This document shows positions 54,212-62,887 of a stretch of 64,000 nt of DNA, piece after piece. This DNA is from CAWFSE01 sp963697565 (GTDB taxonomy: Bacteria > Actinomycetota > Actinomycetes > CAVWCF01): positions 471,111 through 535,110 of the forward strand of contig CAVOOM010000006.1 in the NCBI GenBank assembly GCA_963697565.1, read 5' to 3'. Made by a program: the position numbers and the translations under genes. Positions within the stretch are counted from its first letter, which is position 1; the number at the start of each line of letters is the position of its first letter. The notes beneath the pieces were generated by a model. The model searched no databases. It was given only the letters and a program-made list of their open reading frames with translations, and was not told where the DNA came from.

Positions 54212-54865
54212 CTACCCGGTCGCGACGTCGATGACCAGGCGCGGCGGGCCCTGCAGCACGGTCACCTTGAACGGCTGCTTGCCGTCGACTCCGATGGCCC
54301 AGTTCAGGACCGCCTCGAAGTCGCCGGTCTTGACCACCTCAAGCACCGTCGGCAGCGACGTCGTGATCCGGGTCGGCCCGAGGTAGGTCAGCCGCAGCGG
54401 GTCGGAGGACGGGTCGTACGACGCCGCCGGCTCCATCCGGACCCCGATCGCGTGGTCGCCCTGGAGGGCGACCGGGAGGCCCGAGGGGTCGGCGATCAGC
54501 GGCAGCGCGACGTACTCGACCGCGTAGCCCGGCACGGCGCTCTCGAACTCGAACACCACCCGGTCGAAGCCCGGCTGGGCGCCGACGCGGACCGCGCTGA
54601 GCAACCCGAGGCCTTGGGAGGCGCCGGTCACTCGCGCGGTCGAGAAGCCCGGGGGCAGGGGCGCTGGGGTCGGGGTCGCGGACGGAGTGGGGGCTGGGGT
54701 GGGCGAAGGGGTGGGCGAGGGAGTCGGGGTGGGGGTGGCGGTTGAGGCCGCCGGGCTTGGCGTCGCCGAGGGCTGGGCGCTGTCACCGCCCCCGCATCCC
54801 GCCGCCGAGCCGACGAGCAGCGCGGCCAATCCGATCAGGAACACCTTGCGCAGCGACGACGTCAT
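54212..54865 (-). CDS. Lipoprotein with AMIN-like domain and Thr-Pro linker
   Basis: The 217-residue protein has a lipoprotein signal (FLIGLAALLVGSAAGCGGGD; lipobox SAAGC). A Thr/Ser-Pro repeat linker (about 35-72) precedes an AMIN-like beta domain: GAQPGFDRVVFEFESAVPGY, then VEYVALPLIADPSGLPV and a terminal GPPRLVIDVATG. AMIN-like domains bind peptidoglycan or pilin-type partners in other bacteria; here the role is unknown. The start ATG at 54865 is preferred over GTG nine bases upstream. Confidence 0.8.
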   Translation of the reverse strand: MTSSLRKVFLIGLAALLVGSAAGCGGGDSAQPSATPSPAASTATPTPTPSPTPSPTPAPTPSATPTPAPLPPGFSTARVTGASQGLGLLSAVRVGAQPGFDRVVFEFESAVPGYAVEYVALPLIADPSGLPVALQGDHAIGVRMEPAASYDPSSDPLRLTYLGPTRITTSLPTVLEVVKTGDFEAVLNWAIGVDGKQPFKVTVLQGPPRLVIDVATG

Positions 54866-55010
54866 GGCCGCCACCTCGATCCAGAGCGGGCCACCTGGCT
54901 CCACCCTCAGGCTAGGCGTGGCGAAGCCGTGATCCCAGAGGCCTTTGGCTCGTCGGCCCCTCCCGCGCAGTGCGGACGATCGGCCCTGGCGGGTGTCGGG
55001 AGACGAGGTC

Positions 55011-55022
55011 GAGACTGGCCAG
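55011..55022 (+). promoter_or_regulatory. -10-like hexamer GAGACT, leaderless start candidate
   Basis: GAGACT (55011-55016), 6 nt before GTG 55023. The same hexamer at the same distance precedes the xpb gene on the other strand (before ATG 23691). Confidence 0.4.
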
Positions 55023-56189
55023 GTGGGACCGTCCAAGATCGCCCGGGAGCCCGTCGGCCGGGCTGCGGCGGGCAGTCCGTGGGCGTGGGGCGCCGCCTTC
55101 TCGGCGGATCCGCGCGCCTGGGTCCTCGAGTCCGGCGAGCCGGCCGCCCGCTGGCTGCTGCTCGCCCACGTGCTCGACGAGGCGCCGGACGCCCCGGAGG
55201 TCGCGTCCGCCCGGGCCGACGTCCTGGCGGACGCGGCGACGCGCGAGCTGATCGGGCGGCTGCCGGACTGGGAGGGCGGCGAGGCGTTCTCCGGGCACGA
55301 CAGCCCGCAGTACGCGCCGAACCTGCTGAGCCTGCTCGCGGACATGGGCGTACGCGCCGGTGACGACCCGCGCGTCGACCGCGTGCTGGAGCAGATGCTC
55401 GGCCACCAGGACGGCGAGGGCCGCTTCCAGTCGTACGCGCCGCTGCGCAGCGGCGACCAGCCGGTCTGGGGCGCTCTGCTGTGCGACAGCCACGCGATCG
55501 TCGAGGTGCTGGTGCGGTACGGCCACGGCGCGGACCCGCGGGTGCGCGCCGGGCTGGACCGGATGGCCGCCGACCTGGCCGACACCGCCCAGGGGCGGGC
55601 CTGGCCCTGCCGGCGCGACCCCGTGACCGGGTTCCGCGGCCCGGGGCGGGCGGGCGACTGCTGCCCGCAGGTGACCCTCGAGGCGCTGCGGACGTACGCC
55701 CGGCTGCCGGTGCCCGACCGGCCACCGGGCCTGCTCGACGTGGCGCGGGTGTCGCTGGACGTGTGGCGGCGGCGCGGCGACCGCAAGCCGTACATGTTCG
55801 GGCACGGCAAGCAGTTCAAGACGGTCAAGTGGCCGCCCACCTGGTACCGCGTGGACGCCGTGCTCGACGCGCTCGGCCGCTACCCGGCGCTGTGGCGCGG
55901 GCCGCGGGCCGACCCCGACGACCGCCGGGCGCTGGCCGAGCTGGCCGCGTGCCTGATCGCGTACAACATGGGGGCAGACGGCCGGGTGACGCCGCGCTCG
56001 ACGTACCGCGGCTTCGAGGCGTACTCGTTCGGCCAGAAGAAGGGGCCGTCGCCGTTCGCCACCGCACGGCTGCTGGCCGTGCTGCACCGCCTGGACGAGC
56101 TGGCGCCCGAGGCGCTCGCGGTCGACGTCGCGGCACTGCCCAGCTCCAAGGGCGGCTCCGGCCGGGCCGTGCCGCCGCGCGGCACCTAG
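55023..56189 (+). CDS. Alpha/alpha-toroid-like protein of unknown function
   Basis: The 388-residue soluble protein has recurring helical pairs: EPAARWLLLAHVLDEAP, QYAPNLLSLLADMGV, DPRVDRVLEQMLGHQDGEGR, LCDSHAIVEVLVRYGHGADP. These resemble the repeat units of prenyltransferase/squalene-cyclase-type toroids. Conserved Cys (LLCDSH, WPCRRD, GDCCPQV) and HGKQFKTVKWPPTWYRVDAV are notable. It lacks the QW motifs and DxDD acid of triterpene cyclases, so cyclase activity is not supported. The GTG at 55023 is chosen on the -10; longer starts upstream to 54945 are open. Confidence 0.6.
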   Translation: MGPSKIAREPVGRAAAGSPWAWGAAFSADPRAWVLESGEPAARWLLLAHVLDEAPDAPEVASARADVLADAATRELIGRLPDWEGGEAFSGHDSPQYAPNLLSLLADMGVRAGDDPRVDRVLEQMLGHQDGEGRFQSYAPLRSGDQPVWGALLCDSHAIVEVLVRYGHGADPRVRAGLDRMAADLADTAQGRAWPCRRDPVTGFRGPGRAGDCCPQVTLEALRTYARLPVPDRPPGLLDVARVSLDVWRRRGDRKPYMFGHGKQFKTVKWPPTWYRVDAVLDALGRYPALWRGPRADPDDRRALAELAACLIAYNMGADGRVTPRSTYRGFEAYSFGQKKGPSPFATARLLAVLHRLDELAPEALAVDVAALPSSKGGSGRAVPPRGT

Positions 56190-56392
56190 CCGAGCAGCGC
56201 CGAGAACGCCTCGTAGACCAGGAACGCCGGCCAGACCAGGGCCTGCAGGATGCCCAGCAGGATCTCCCAGAACCCGTCGGCCGCCTGGATGTAGTAGACA
56301 AGCGCGCCGATCAGACCGAGGCCGTAGACGGCGTTGCCGCCGCCCGCCGCCGCGGCCGAGCCGTTGCGGGCCGCCTTGCTGGTGTCGGACAT
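56186..56392 (-). CDS. Small membrane protein, 68 residues
   Basis: The protein has a Ser/Ala/Gly-rich N-terminus (MSDTSKAARNGSAAAAGG) and two hydrophobic segments (VYGLGLIGALVYYIQAA, FWEILLGILQALVWPAFLVY). It belongs to the type of tiny uncharacterised proteins found in many actinobacteria. GAGGGAGG precedes the ATG. It is convergent with the toroid-like gene, overlapping by four bases. Confidence 0.72.
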   Translation of the reverse strand: MSDTSKAARNGSAAAAGGGNAVYGLGLIGALVYYIQAADGFWEILLGILQALVWPAFLVYEAFSALLG

Positions 56393-56501
56393 CGCAGCCT
56401 CCCTCTCTCGTGGGGCGCCTGGCGTTCGACCTCCATCGTCGCCCCCGCGCGCGGCGGTCCGGCAGGGCCGTACGGCACCTGCGCCGCACGCCGGCCCCGC
56501 C

Positions 56502-56513
56502 TAGCGTGGAGGC
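56502..56513 (+). promoter_or_regulatory. -10 hexamer TAGCGT, leaderless peptidase gene
   Basis: TAGCGT (56502-56507), 6 nt before GTG 56514. Confidence 0.6.
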
Positions 56514-57689
56514 GTGCTCGACCTGGCCGCCCACCTCGAGGCGCTGTGCGCAGTGCAGCCCGACCGGCGCCCTGGCGGGCCCGGCAACGAGGAGGCCGTC
56601 GACCTCGTCGCGGGCGTGCTGGGCGGCCTGGGTTGGGCCGTGGAGTGCCCGCGGTTCCCGGTGGTCGGGTGGGAGGGCGGTGCGGGCACGCTCGCGGTGG
56701 GGGACCGGACGTGGCCGCTCGTCCCGAGCCCGTACGGCCTGGGTTTGCGGGGCACGGGGCCGCTGCACCTGGTCGCCGATGAGGACGGGCTGGCGGCCGA
56801 TCACGCCGGCGCGGTGCTCCTACTGCATGGGGACCTGGCTGCCGCGCCGCTGACGCCGAAGGGCTACCCCTTCTACGGGTCCGAGCGCGACGCGCGCATC
56901 GTCGCCCGGCTGGAATCCTGCGGCGCGCTGGCGGTGCTCGCCGTGACCGGCCGCGCCCCCGAGCTGGCCGGCTCGCTCGACCCGTTCCCGCTCATCGAGG
57001 ACGGCGCCTTCGAGGTGCCGACCGGCAACCTGCCCGCCCGCGACGGCGCCGAGGTGCGGGCCGTGCTCGCCGGGGTCCCCGATCCGGTCGCCTCGGTCGA
57101 CCTGCCGGCCCGGCGGTGGCCCTCGACCGCCCGCAACGTGGTGGCCCGCCGCGGCGATCCGGCCGGCCGGATCACCGTGGTCGCGCACGTCGACTCCAAG
57201 CCCGGCACACCGGGGGCCGTGGACAACGCCGCCGGCGTGGTGGTGCTGCTGCGGGTCGCCGAGCTGCTGCGCGACTGCTCGGCCGGGGTGGAGATCCTCG
57301 CGGTCAACGGGGAGGACTCGTACGCAGCTGCCGGCGAGCTCGACTACCTCGCCTCGAACGACCTCGCCGAGGTGCGGCTCGCCGTCAACATCGACGGCGC
57401 CGGCTATCGCGGCGGCGGCACGGCCTACAGCGGGTACGGGCTGCCGCCCGGCGCCGACCTGTCGGCGCTGGTCGGGGCGGGCCTGGTCGAGGGCCCGCCG
57501 TGGCCGCAGAGCGACCACATGGTCTTCGCGATGGCCGGCCGCCCCGCGATCGCGCTGACGACGACCGAGTTCGCCGAGGTGATGGGCGAGGTCGCGCACA
57601 GCCCGCACGACCTGCCGGCGCTGGTCGACGTGGCCCTGCTGGAGCAGGCGGCGCAGGGGATCGCCGCGCTGGTGCGCACCTGGCCGTGA
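56514..57689 (+). CDS. M28-like zinc aminopeptidase
   Basis: The 391-residue protein has no obvious signal peptide. A PA-like insert lies in the middle (ARIVARLESCGALAVLAVTG). The zinc-site motifs of M28 are visible: VVAHVDSKPGTPGAVDNAAG (His, Asp), LAVNGEDSYAAAGELDYL (catalytic/metal Glu-Asp), LAVNIDGAGYRGGG (Asp) and HSPHDL (His). It probably releases N-terminal amino acids from peptides. It is cytosolic if the absent signal is real, which is less common than secreted M28 enzymes. Confidence 0.82.
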   Translation: MLDLAAHLEALCAVQPDRRPGGPGNEEAVDLVAGVLGGLGWAVECPRFPVVGWEGGAGTLAVGDRTWPLVPSPYGLGLRGTGPLHLVADEDGLAADHAGAVLLLHGDLAAAPLTPKGYPFYGSERDARIVARLESCGALAVLAVTGRAPELAGSLDPFPLIEDGAFEVPTGNLPARDGAEVRAVLAGVPDPVASVDLPARRWPSTARNVVARRGDPAGRITVVAHVDSKPGTPGAVDNAAGVVVLLRVAELLRDCSAGVEILAVNGEDSYAAAGELDYLASNDLAEVRLAVNIDGAGYRGGGTAYSGYGLPPGADLSALVGAGLVEGPPWPQSDHMVFAMAGRPAIALTTTEFAEVMGEVAHSPHDLPALVDVALLEQAAQGIAALVRTWP

Positions 57690-57718
57690 TTGGCGCGCCG
57701 CCGGGGCGGCGGCGGGCC

Positions 57719-57724
57719 TAGGGT
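57719..57724 (+). promoter_or_regulatory. -10 hexamer TAGGGT for plsB
   Basis: TAGGGT predicts a leader of about 38 nt containing GGAGG before GTG 57769. Confidence 0.4.
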
Positions 57725-57768
57725 GCGGTCACCGGATCGAGCCCTGCGGGGGAATCGGAGGCCTGCAC

Positions 57769-59634
57769 GTGGACCAGACCGGCGGCGCCGCGCCTGAGCA
57801 CCTGTTCCGCTCGCCGCGCGAGGTGCTCGCGCAGATCACCGGCTCCCAGCGGTTCGAGGCCGCGGTCGAGCGGCTCGCCGGGCAGACAGGCCGGCCGGCG
57901 CCGCTGGTGCGCGAGGAGTCCGTCGAGGCGCTCAAGGAGATGACGGCCGGCCAGAGCCGCCGCGCCGTGGACGCGTGGACGCGGATGGGCCGCTGGATGT
58001 CGCGGTCGTACCAGCTCGATGCGGACGCTGGCGCGCTGGCCGACCTGCGCGAGCGCAACCGCACGGCCCCGCTGGTGTTCCTGCCCAACCACCGCTCGTA
58101 CCTCGACCCGCTGGTCGTGCGGTCGGTCATCGCGCGGGCCGGCTTCCCGCCCAACCACGTGCTCGGCGGGGTCAACCTCGCGTTCTTCCCGATGGGCGCG
58201 ATCGCGCGGCGCAGCAGCATCGTCTTCATCCGCCGGCAGTTCCGCGACGACCCGGTCTACCGCGCGATGCTGGGCGAGTACCTCGCCCACCTGGTCAGCG
58301 AGGGCGACAACCTCGAGTGGTACATCGAGGGCGGCCGCACCCGCACCGGCAAGCTGCGCCCGCCGCGGATGGGCATCCTCAGCTACCTGGTCGACGCGTT
58401 CGAGGCGTCCGGCGTCGATGACGTGCTCTTCGTGCCGGTGTCGATCGTGTACGACCAGCAGCACGAGGTCGGCGCGATCGCGGCCGAGGAGTCGGGCGGC
58501 ACCAAGGCCCCGGAGAGCGTGAAGTGGCTCGTCAACTTCGCCCGTGCGCAGGGCAGCCGGCGCGGCACGGTGCACGTGCGCTTCGCCGAGCCGGTGTCGC
58601 TGCGGGCGTCGCTGGCCGAGGCGCGGGCGGCGGCGGGCTCGCAGGACGTGCGGGTGGCCGTGCCGCGGGTGGCGTTCGAGGTGTGCCACCGGATCAACGA
58701 GATCACCCCGATCACGGCCCCGTCGCTGGTCGCGCTGGCGCTGCTCGACAACGACGACCGCGCGCAGACCGAGGTGCAGATGCGCGCCTCCGTGCTGCCG
58801 ATCCTCGAGTACATCCGCGCCCGCGGGTTGCCGCTGGCGTCCGGGCTGCACCTTGAGTCGCTGCACACGCTGGAGGAGCGCTCGCCGACGGAGGGCGTAC
58901 GCGCGCTGGCGACGCTCGTGCGCGAGGGGGTCGTCACCCGGTACGACGGCGGGCTCGAGCCGGTCTTCGCGATCCCCGCCGACCGCCAGCTTGAGGCCGC
59001 GTTTTACCGCAACACCTTGAGCCACTTCTTCGTGACGCGCTCGGTCGTCGAGCTGGCGCTGGTGAAGGCCGGCGAGGACCACGCGCCCGATCTGGCCGCC
59101 GCGGTCTGGCAGGAGGCGCTGCGGCTGCGCGACCTGCTGAAGTACGAGTTCTTCTTCTCCACCAAGCGGGATTTCGGCGCCGAGGTGCGCGCCGAGGCCG
59201 AGCTCGCCCTGCCCGGGTGGGAGTCCGCGATGCCCACCGCCGACGAGGCGTGGGCGAAGCTGGCTGCCTCGCGTTTCCTGCTCGCGCACCGGATCGTCGC
59301 GCCCTTCCTCGAGGCGTACGCGGTGCTGGCCGACCGGCTGGCCGCCGCCGATCCCGCCGACGCGGTCGACGAGGAGGCCCTGATCGACGAGTCCGTCGGG
59401 GTGGCCCAGCAGCGCGTGCTGCAGCGGCGCATCCACAGCCCGGAGTCGGTGTCGAAGGACCTCTTCCGGGGGGCGTACCGGCTGGCCGGCAACCGCGGGC
59501 TGCTCAAGGCCCGCGAGGGCGAGTCGGCGGAGTCGCTGGCCGGTCGCCGGCTGGCCTTCGCCGAGGAGCTCGCCGCGGCCGTACGACGCGTCGGCGTGCT
59601 CCGGTCGCTGGCGACCGGGCAGCCGCAGCAGTGA
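57769..59634 (+). CDS. plsB: Glycerol-3-phosphate 1-O-acyltransferase (PlsB type)
   Basis: The 621-residue membrane-associated enzyme starts phospholipid synthesis by acylating glycerol-3-phosphate. The four acyltransferase blocks are present: FLPNHRSYLDPLVV, SSIVFIRRQFRDDPVYRAM, WYIEGGRTRTGKLRPPRMG and FVPVSIVYDQQHEVG. A long C-terminal helical region (ALVKAGEDHAPDLAAAVWQE, then YEFFFSTKRDFGAEVRAEAE) follows. PlsB-type enzymes are typical of mycolate and related actinobacteria as well as gammaproteobacteria. The next gene, a PlsC-type enzyme, starts in its stop codon, giving a two-step phosphatidate module. Confidence 0.93.
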   Translation: MDQTGGAAPEHLFRSPREVLAQITGSQRFEAAVERLAGQTGRPAPLVREESVEALKEMTAGQSRRAVDAWTRMGRWMSRSYQLDADAGALADLRERNRTAPLVFLPNHRSYLDPLVVRSVIARAGFPPNHVLGGVNLAFFPMGAIARRSSIVFIRRQFRDDPVYRAMLGEYLAHLVSEGDNLEWYIEGGRTRTGKLRPPRMGILSYLVDAFEASGVDDVLFVPVSIVYDQQHEVGAIAAEESGGTKAPESVKWLVNFARAQGSRRGTVHVRFAEPVSLRASLAEARAAAGSQDVRVAVPRVAFEVCHRINEITPITAPSLVALALLDNDDRAQTEVQMRASVLPILEYIRARGLPLASGLHLESLHTLEERSPTEGVRALATLVREGVVTRYDGGLEPVFAIPADRQLEAAFYRNTLSHFFVTRSVVELALVKAGEDHAPDLAAAVWQEALRLRDLLKYEFFFSTKRDFGAEVRAEAELALPGWESAMPTADEAWAKLAASRFLLAHRIVAPFLEAYAVLADRLAAADPADAVDEEALIDESVGVAQQRVLQRRIHSPESVSKDLFRGAYRLAGNRGLLKAREGESAESLAGRRLAFAEELAAAVRRVGVLRSLATGQPQQ

Positions 59635-60368
59635 GCCCAGCGCCGGGCCGCCCGAGCAAGGGTCGCAGCATCGCCGCGTACGGGGCGCTGGCGGGGGCCT
59701 TCGTCTCCGGCGCGGCCGTTGCGGCGGTGAAGGGCGACCGGCGCGAGGGCGCCAACCGCGCGTCGTCGCTCGGCTGCGACCGGGCGCTGCGCACGGCCCG
59801 GGTCTCGCTGCGCGTGCAGGGCCGCGAGCACCTGGTCTCGCCGCGGCCGGCCATCTTCGTCTTCAACCACCAGAGCCAGCTCGACGTGGTGATCCTCGGC
59901 GCGCTGCTGCGCCACGACTTCACCGGGGTGGCCAAGGAGTCGCTGCGCCGTCACCCGCTGTTCGGCCCGATCGGCTGGCTCACGTCGGTCGCTTTCATCG
60001 ACCGCAGCGACCCCGACGCGGCCCGGGCGGCGCTGCAGCCGGTGGTCGACAGCCTCCGGTCGGGGATGTCCATCGCGGTGGCGCCCGAGGGCACCCGGTC
60101 GCCGACGCAGGAGCTGCTGCCGTTCAAGAAGGGGCCGTTCCACATGGCCATCCAGGGCGGGGTGCCGATGGTGCCGATCGTCATCCGCAACGCGGGCGAG
60201 CTGATGGCCGCCCACTCGGCGTGGATCTCGCCCGGGGTGGTGGACGTGTGCGTGCTGCCGCCGTTCGACGCGTCTGGGTGGACGGCCGAGGGGATCGACG
60301 GGCATATCGCCGAGGTGCGCGAGGCGTTCCTGCGCACGCTGGCCGACTGGCCCGCGCCGTACCGCTAA
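59631..60368 (+). CDS. 1-acylglycerol-3-phosphate acyltransferase coupled to plsB
   Basis: The 245-residue protein has an N-terminal membrane segment (AAYGALAGAFVSGAAVAAV). The LPLAT motifs are FNHQSQLDVVILGALL (NHxxxxD), FGPIGWLTSVAFIDR, VAPEGTRSPTQELLPFKKG and GGVPMVPIVIRN. GTG at 59631 overlaps the plsB stop by four bases. It most likely adds the second acyl chain after PlsB, and is a second paralogue besides the gene at 9.2-9.9 kb. Confidence 0.9.
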   Translation: MSPAPGRPSKGRSIAAYGALAGAFVSGAAVAAVKGDRREGANRASSLGCDRALRTARVSLRVQGREHLVSPRPAIFVFNHQSQLDVVILGALLRHDFTGVAKESLRRHPLFGPIGWLTSVAFIDRSDPDAARAALQPVVDSLRSGMSIAVAPEGTRSPTQELLPFKKGPFHMAIQGGVPMVPIVIRNAGELMAAHSAWISPGVVDVCVLPPFDASGWTAEGIDGHIAEVREAFLRTLADWPAPYR

Positions 60369-60378
60369 AGGCGCCTGA

Positions 60379-60419
60379 ATCGCGGTTGTGGTCCCCGTGC
60401 CAGGTGGAAGAACCGCGAT
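60379..60419 (+). terminator. Inverted repeat between convergent genes
   Basis: ATCGCGGTT (60379-60387) and AACCGCGAT (60411-60419) are perfect 9-bp arms 23 nt apart, 10 bases after the acyltransferase stop and 46 bases beyond the vapC end. It may terminate both. Confidence 0.45.
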
Positions 60420-60465
60420 GCGGAGGAAGAAGTCACGGGCGAGCCACGTCGTGCGCGGTGCCGGA

Positions 60466-60861
60466 CTAGCGCAGGACCTCGATGGGGCACCGCGGTCCGG
60501 GGGCTTCGGCCAGGCGGCGGTCGGCGGTGAGCAGAGGCGCCTCGAGGGCCTCCGCGAGGGCGACGTACGCGGCGTCGTACGGGGTGAGGTTGCGGCGGAG
60601 CGCCCAGACGCGCGGCAGGAGCGGGGTGTGCGGAGCGCGTTGCAGGGGCAGGTCGGACAGGTCCCGCAGGGCGGCCGAGGCGCGCCGATCGGTGAGAGTC
60701 CCGCGGCCGGCGAGCCTTCTCAGCGCCGAGGCGACCTCGAGGTCGACGAGGTGAGGCGCCGCGAGGGACTCACCGCGCAGCCGATCCCGGGCGGAGGCCC
60801 CGTCGCCGCCGTCATCGGCCAGGGCCATGACCAGGACGCTCGCGTCGACGACGAGCGTCAC
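60466..60861 (-). CDS. vapC: VapC-type PIN-domain ribonuclease toxin
   Basis: The 131-residue PIN protein starts MTLVVDASVLVMALADDGGD (first Asp). It contains APHLVDLEVASALRRLAGRG (Glu) and NLTPYDAAYVALAEALEAPL (third acidic site), then LLTADRRLAEAPGP. VapC toxins cleave specific tRNAs or rRNA; the target is unknown. GTG at 60861 overlaps the antitoxin stop (GTGA), the standard antitoxin-first order. Confidence 0.9.
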   Translation of the reverse strand: MTLVVDASVLVMALADDGGDGASARDRLRGESLAAPHLVDLEVASALRRLAGRGTLTDRRASAALRDLSDLPLQRAPHTPLLPRVWALRRNLTPYDAAYVALAEALEAPLLTADRRLAEAPGPRCPIEVLR

Positions 60862-61088
60862 CGGCGGTCGCGGTCGGCTCGGATGGCCGCGACCACCGCC
60901 CTGCGCGGAGCCCGGCCACCGGATCTGCGGGCGGCCCGGTCGAGCACCTCGTCGAGGGTCGGCCGGCTGGCCTGCTCGACCAGGGCCTCCAGCAGGTATT
61001 CCTGCAGCGACTGGTGGGCCGCCGCCGCGCGGGCCCTCAGGACGGCGTGCGCCTGCGGCGGCACGTTCTTGATCTGCACGTTCGGCAT
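60858..61088 (-). CDS. vapB: VapB/FitA-type antitoxin
   Basis: The 76-residue protein has an N-terminal ribbon-helix-helix DNA-binding part (MPNVQIKNVPPQAHAVLRAR, then AAAAHQSLQEYLLEALVEQA) and a C-terminal toxin-binding tail (RPTLDEVLDRAARRSGG) rich in arginine. NVQIKNVP is the FitA-like signature. It neutralises VapC and represses its own promoter through repeated palindromes overlapping the start codon. The ATG at 61088 is leaderless (CATAAT 6 nt upstream). Confidence 0.88.
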   Translation of the reverse strand: MPNVQIKNVPPQAHAVLRARAAAAHQSLQEYLLEALVEQASRPTLDEVLDRAARRSGGRAPRRAVVAAIRADRDRR

Positions 61089-61107
61089 GGAGCCATTATG
61101 GAGCCAT
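61087..61107 (-). promoter_or_regulatory. vapBC promoter with twin operator ATGGAGCCAT
   Basis: Two copies of the palindrome ATGG-N2-CCAT (61087-61096 and 61098-61107) are one base apart. They cover both the -10 (minus-strand CATAAT, 61100-61095) and the first bases of the vapB start codon. This is a fit for cooperative RHH antitoxin binding. Confidence 0.65.
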
Positions 61108-61138
61108 TCGTGGAGCGAGAGCCCGCTTGTCCACAGGG

Positions 61139-61927
61139 CTACGGGCCGGTCACGTCGTACGCGATGCTGCGCAGCGTGAAGGCGCCGTACGTGAAGTCGC
61201 CCTCGGGGTAGGCGTAGACGGCCGAGCCCTTCGTCGGGGAGCGGCGGCCGTCGATCTCGCGGTAGCCCTCGATCGGCGTCGACCAGCGCAGCGGGCGGAG
61301 GGTGCCGTTGTCGTCGGCCGGGCGGTCGTCGGACCAGAAGTCCACGAGCTCGTCGCGGTCGTTGAAGAGCAGCGTGGCGCTCACGCGGTGCGGTCCGTTG
61401 GCCAGGGTCGCGGTCGCAGTGCGGTCGTCGACGGGCTGCCAGCTGATGCGCTCGTCGACGAGCGCGCCGGGGGCGAAGAAGCACATGTCGTTCAGCACCG
61501 TCACGGTCTCGCCCGCGGTGAGCACCGGGCCGCTGTGGTCGGTGATGGTCACCAGCGACGCGACCCGTACGACGAAGGCGGCGGCCTCGTCGCGGTAGAG
61601 GTGGCGGGCGGTGACGGGCAGCCCGAACATGCGCGCCTTCATCAGGAACAGCCGGGCCGGGCGGCCGAAGAAGTTGTACTGCAGCGAGCGCGCGGCCATC
61701 GGGGCCTGCCCGGGCTTGCGCCACATCTGCGCGTCGAGCTCGACGCGCATGTTCTGCGGCCGCGGCCGGCCGACGGCCCCGGACCGCTCGATGAACCGCC
61801 GGACCGGGTCGGGCAGGTGGACGAGGTCGGCCTCGGTGAGCGGCGTGGGGTCGGTGAGCGGCTGGGCGGCGAACTCGTCGGCGAGGGCCTGGTCGTACCC
61901 GGGTTGCAGCGAGTGGAGCAGGGGCAT
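61139..61927 (-). CDS. DUF6544/DUF6920-like protein
   Basis: The 262-residue soluble protein contains LTEADLVHLPDPVRRFIERS, RVELDAQMWRKPGQAPM, NFFGRPARLFLMKARMFGLP and VTVLNDMCFFAPGALVDERI. Near the end come RPLRWSTPIEGYREIDGRR and YPEGDFTYGAFTLRSIAYDV. These are conserved phrases of an uncharacterised family that looks like a lipocalin-like or LolA-like half-barrel binding hydrophobic ligands. That fold guess is weak. An AGGAGG ribosome site precedes the ATG. Confidence 0.7.
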   Translation of the reverse strand: MPLLHSLQPGYDQALADEFAAQPLTDPTPLTEADLVHLPDPVRRFIERSGAVGRPRPQNMRVELDAQMWRKPGQAPMAARSLQYNFFGRPARLFLMKARMFGLPVTARHLYRDEAAAFVVRVASLVTITDHSGPVLTAGETVTVLNDMCFFAPGALVDERISWQPVDDRTATATLANGPHRVSATLLFNDRDELVDFWSDDRPADDNGTLRPLRWSTPIEGYREIDGRRSPTKGSAVYAYPEGDFTYGAFTLRSIAYDVTGP

Positions 61928-61940
61928 GGTGGGCGTCCTC

Positions 61941-62887
61941 CTACCCGTACGCGGCGGCGAGGATCCCGCGGGCGACCCGGTCGAGTTGCGCGTTGGACGG
62001 CGACCTCGGCAGCTCGACCGTGACGGCGGCTCCGGGGTGCGTGGAGTTGAACCAGCCGGTGAACGTGCCGTGGCAGACGCCGCCGCACGCGAACTCCCTG
62101 GCCGGCAGGCCGGTCTGCGCGGCGAGGCGCCGCACGAGCGCCGGCGACTTCATCCGGTACGTGTCGACGCCGTTCAGCGGCTGGTGCAGCACGACGACGA
62201 CCGAGGGGTCGATCTCGTCGAGCAGGGCCATGAACGCCCGCGTCTCCACCTCGGACGCCGCGCTCGGGCCGCCGTAGGTCGCCGTGCCGGGCTCGGACGG
62301 TGCCCAGAGGTCGGGGAAGTTGCGGTTGAGGTCGACGCCGGCCGCGTTGCTCTCTGGTGCCGGCGGCTTGCCCGTCGGGGTTGACGGTCGGGGCCAGCCA
62401 CACATCCGCGCCGGCGGGGAGCGCCAGCCCCAGCAGGCGGTCGACGACGCGCGTGCCCGCTGGCTCGTCGCCGTGGATCGAGCCGACCACGAGGACCGCG
62501 GGAAGGCGCGGCCCGTCGGCGACGCGGTGGACGACGACGAGCGGGCGGCCCTGCGCGCTGGCCCCGAAGTCGCGCGAGGTCTGGGTCACCGGCGGAGGTG
62601 GCGGAGGCGGTGTCGCGGGCGGGGTGGGGCTCGTCGCGGTGCTGGCGGGTAGGGGCGGCGGCTGGTGCGGGGCGGGGGCCGCCGCGGGGGGCGCGGAAGT
62701 CGGTGCGGCGGGGGGCGTTGGCTGGGGGGCGGCGCTCGTTGCGGCACTGCTGGTGGGGGCGCTGGCGGGGTCGGACGTGGCGCTGGGCCGGCTGCTGAGC
62801 CTCGGTCGCCGAGCCGCACGCGACGAGCACGCACGTCGCCGCGAGCCCGAGCGCGAACGCCGCCGCGACCGGGCCGCGTCTCGTCAT
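61941..62887 (-). CDS. Lipoprotein with M14 zinc-carboxypeptidase-like domain, frameshifted
   Basis: A lipoprotein signal (MTRRGPVAAAFALGLAATC then VLVACGS; lipobox LVAC) is followed by a Pro/Ala/Thr-rich linker that changes frame near 62810 and 62600. The peptidase domain then has RPLVVVHRVADGPRLPAVLV, zinc motif VGSIHGDEPAG (His..Glu), NPDG, and after a break near 62370 GVDLNRNFPDLW, the third zinc region VVVLHQPLNGVDTYRMK and catalytic Glu in AAVTVELPRS. This resembles murein-peptide amidases (MpaA-like) acting on cell-wall peptides, but displayed outside the membrane. Conserved Cys in EFACGGVCHGTF may pair. Confidence 0.8.

Noticed and set aside
55023..56189. Triterpene cyclase
   Set aside because: Toroid-like helices are present, but the DxDD acid and QW repeats are missing.
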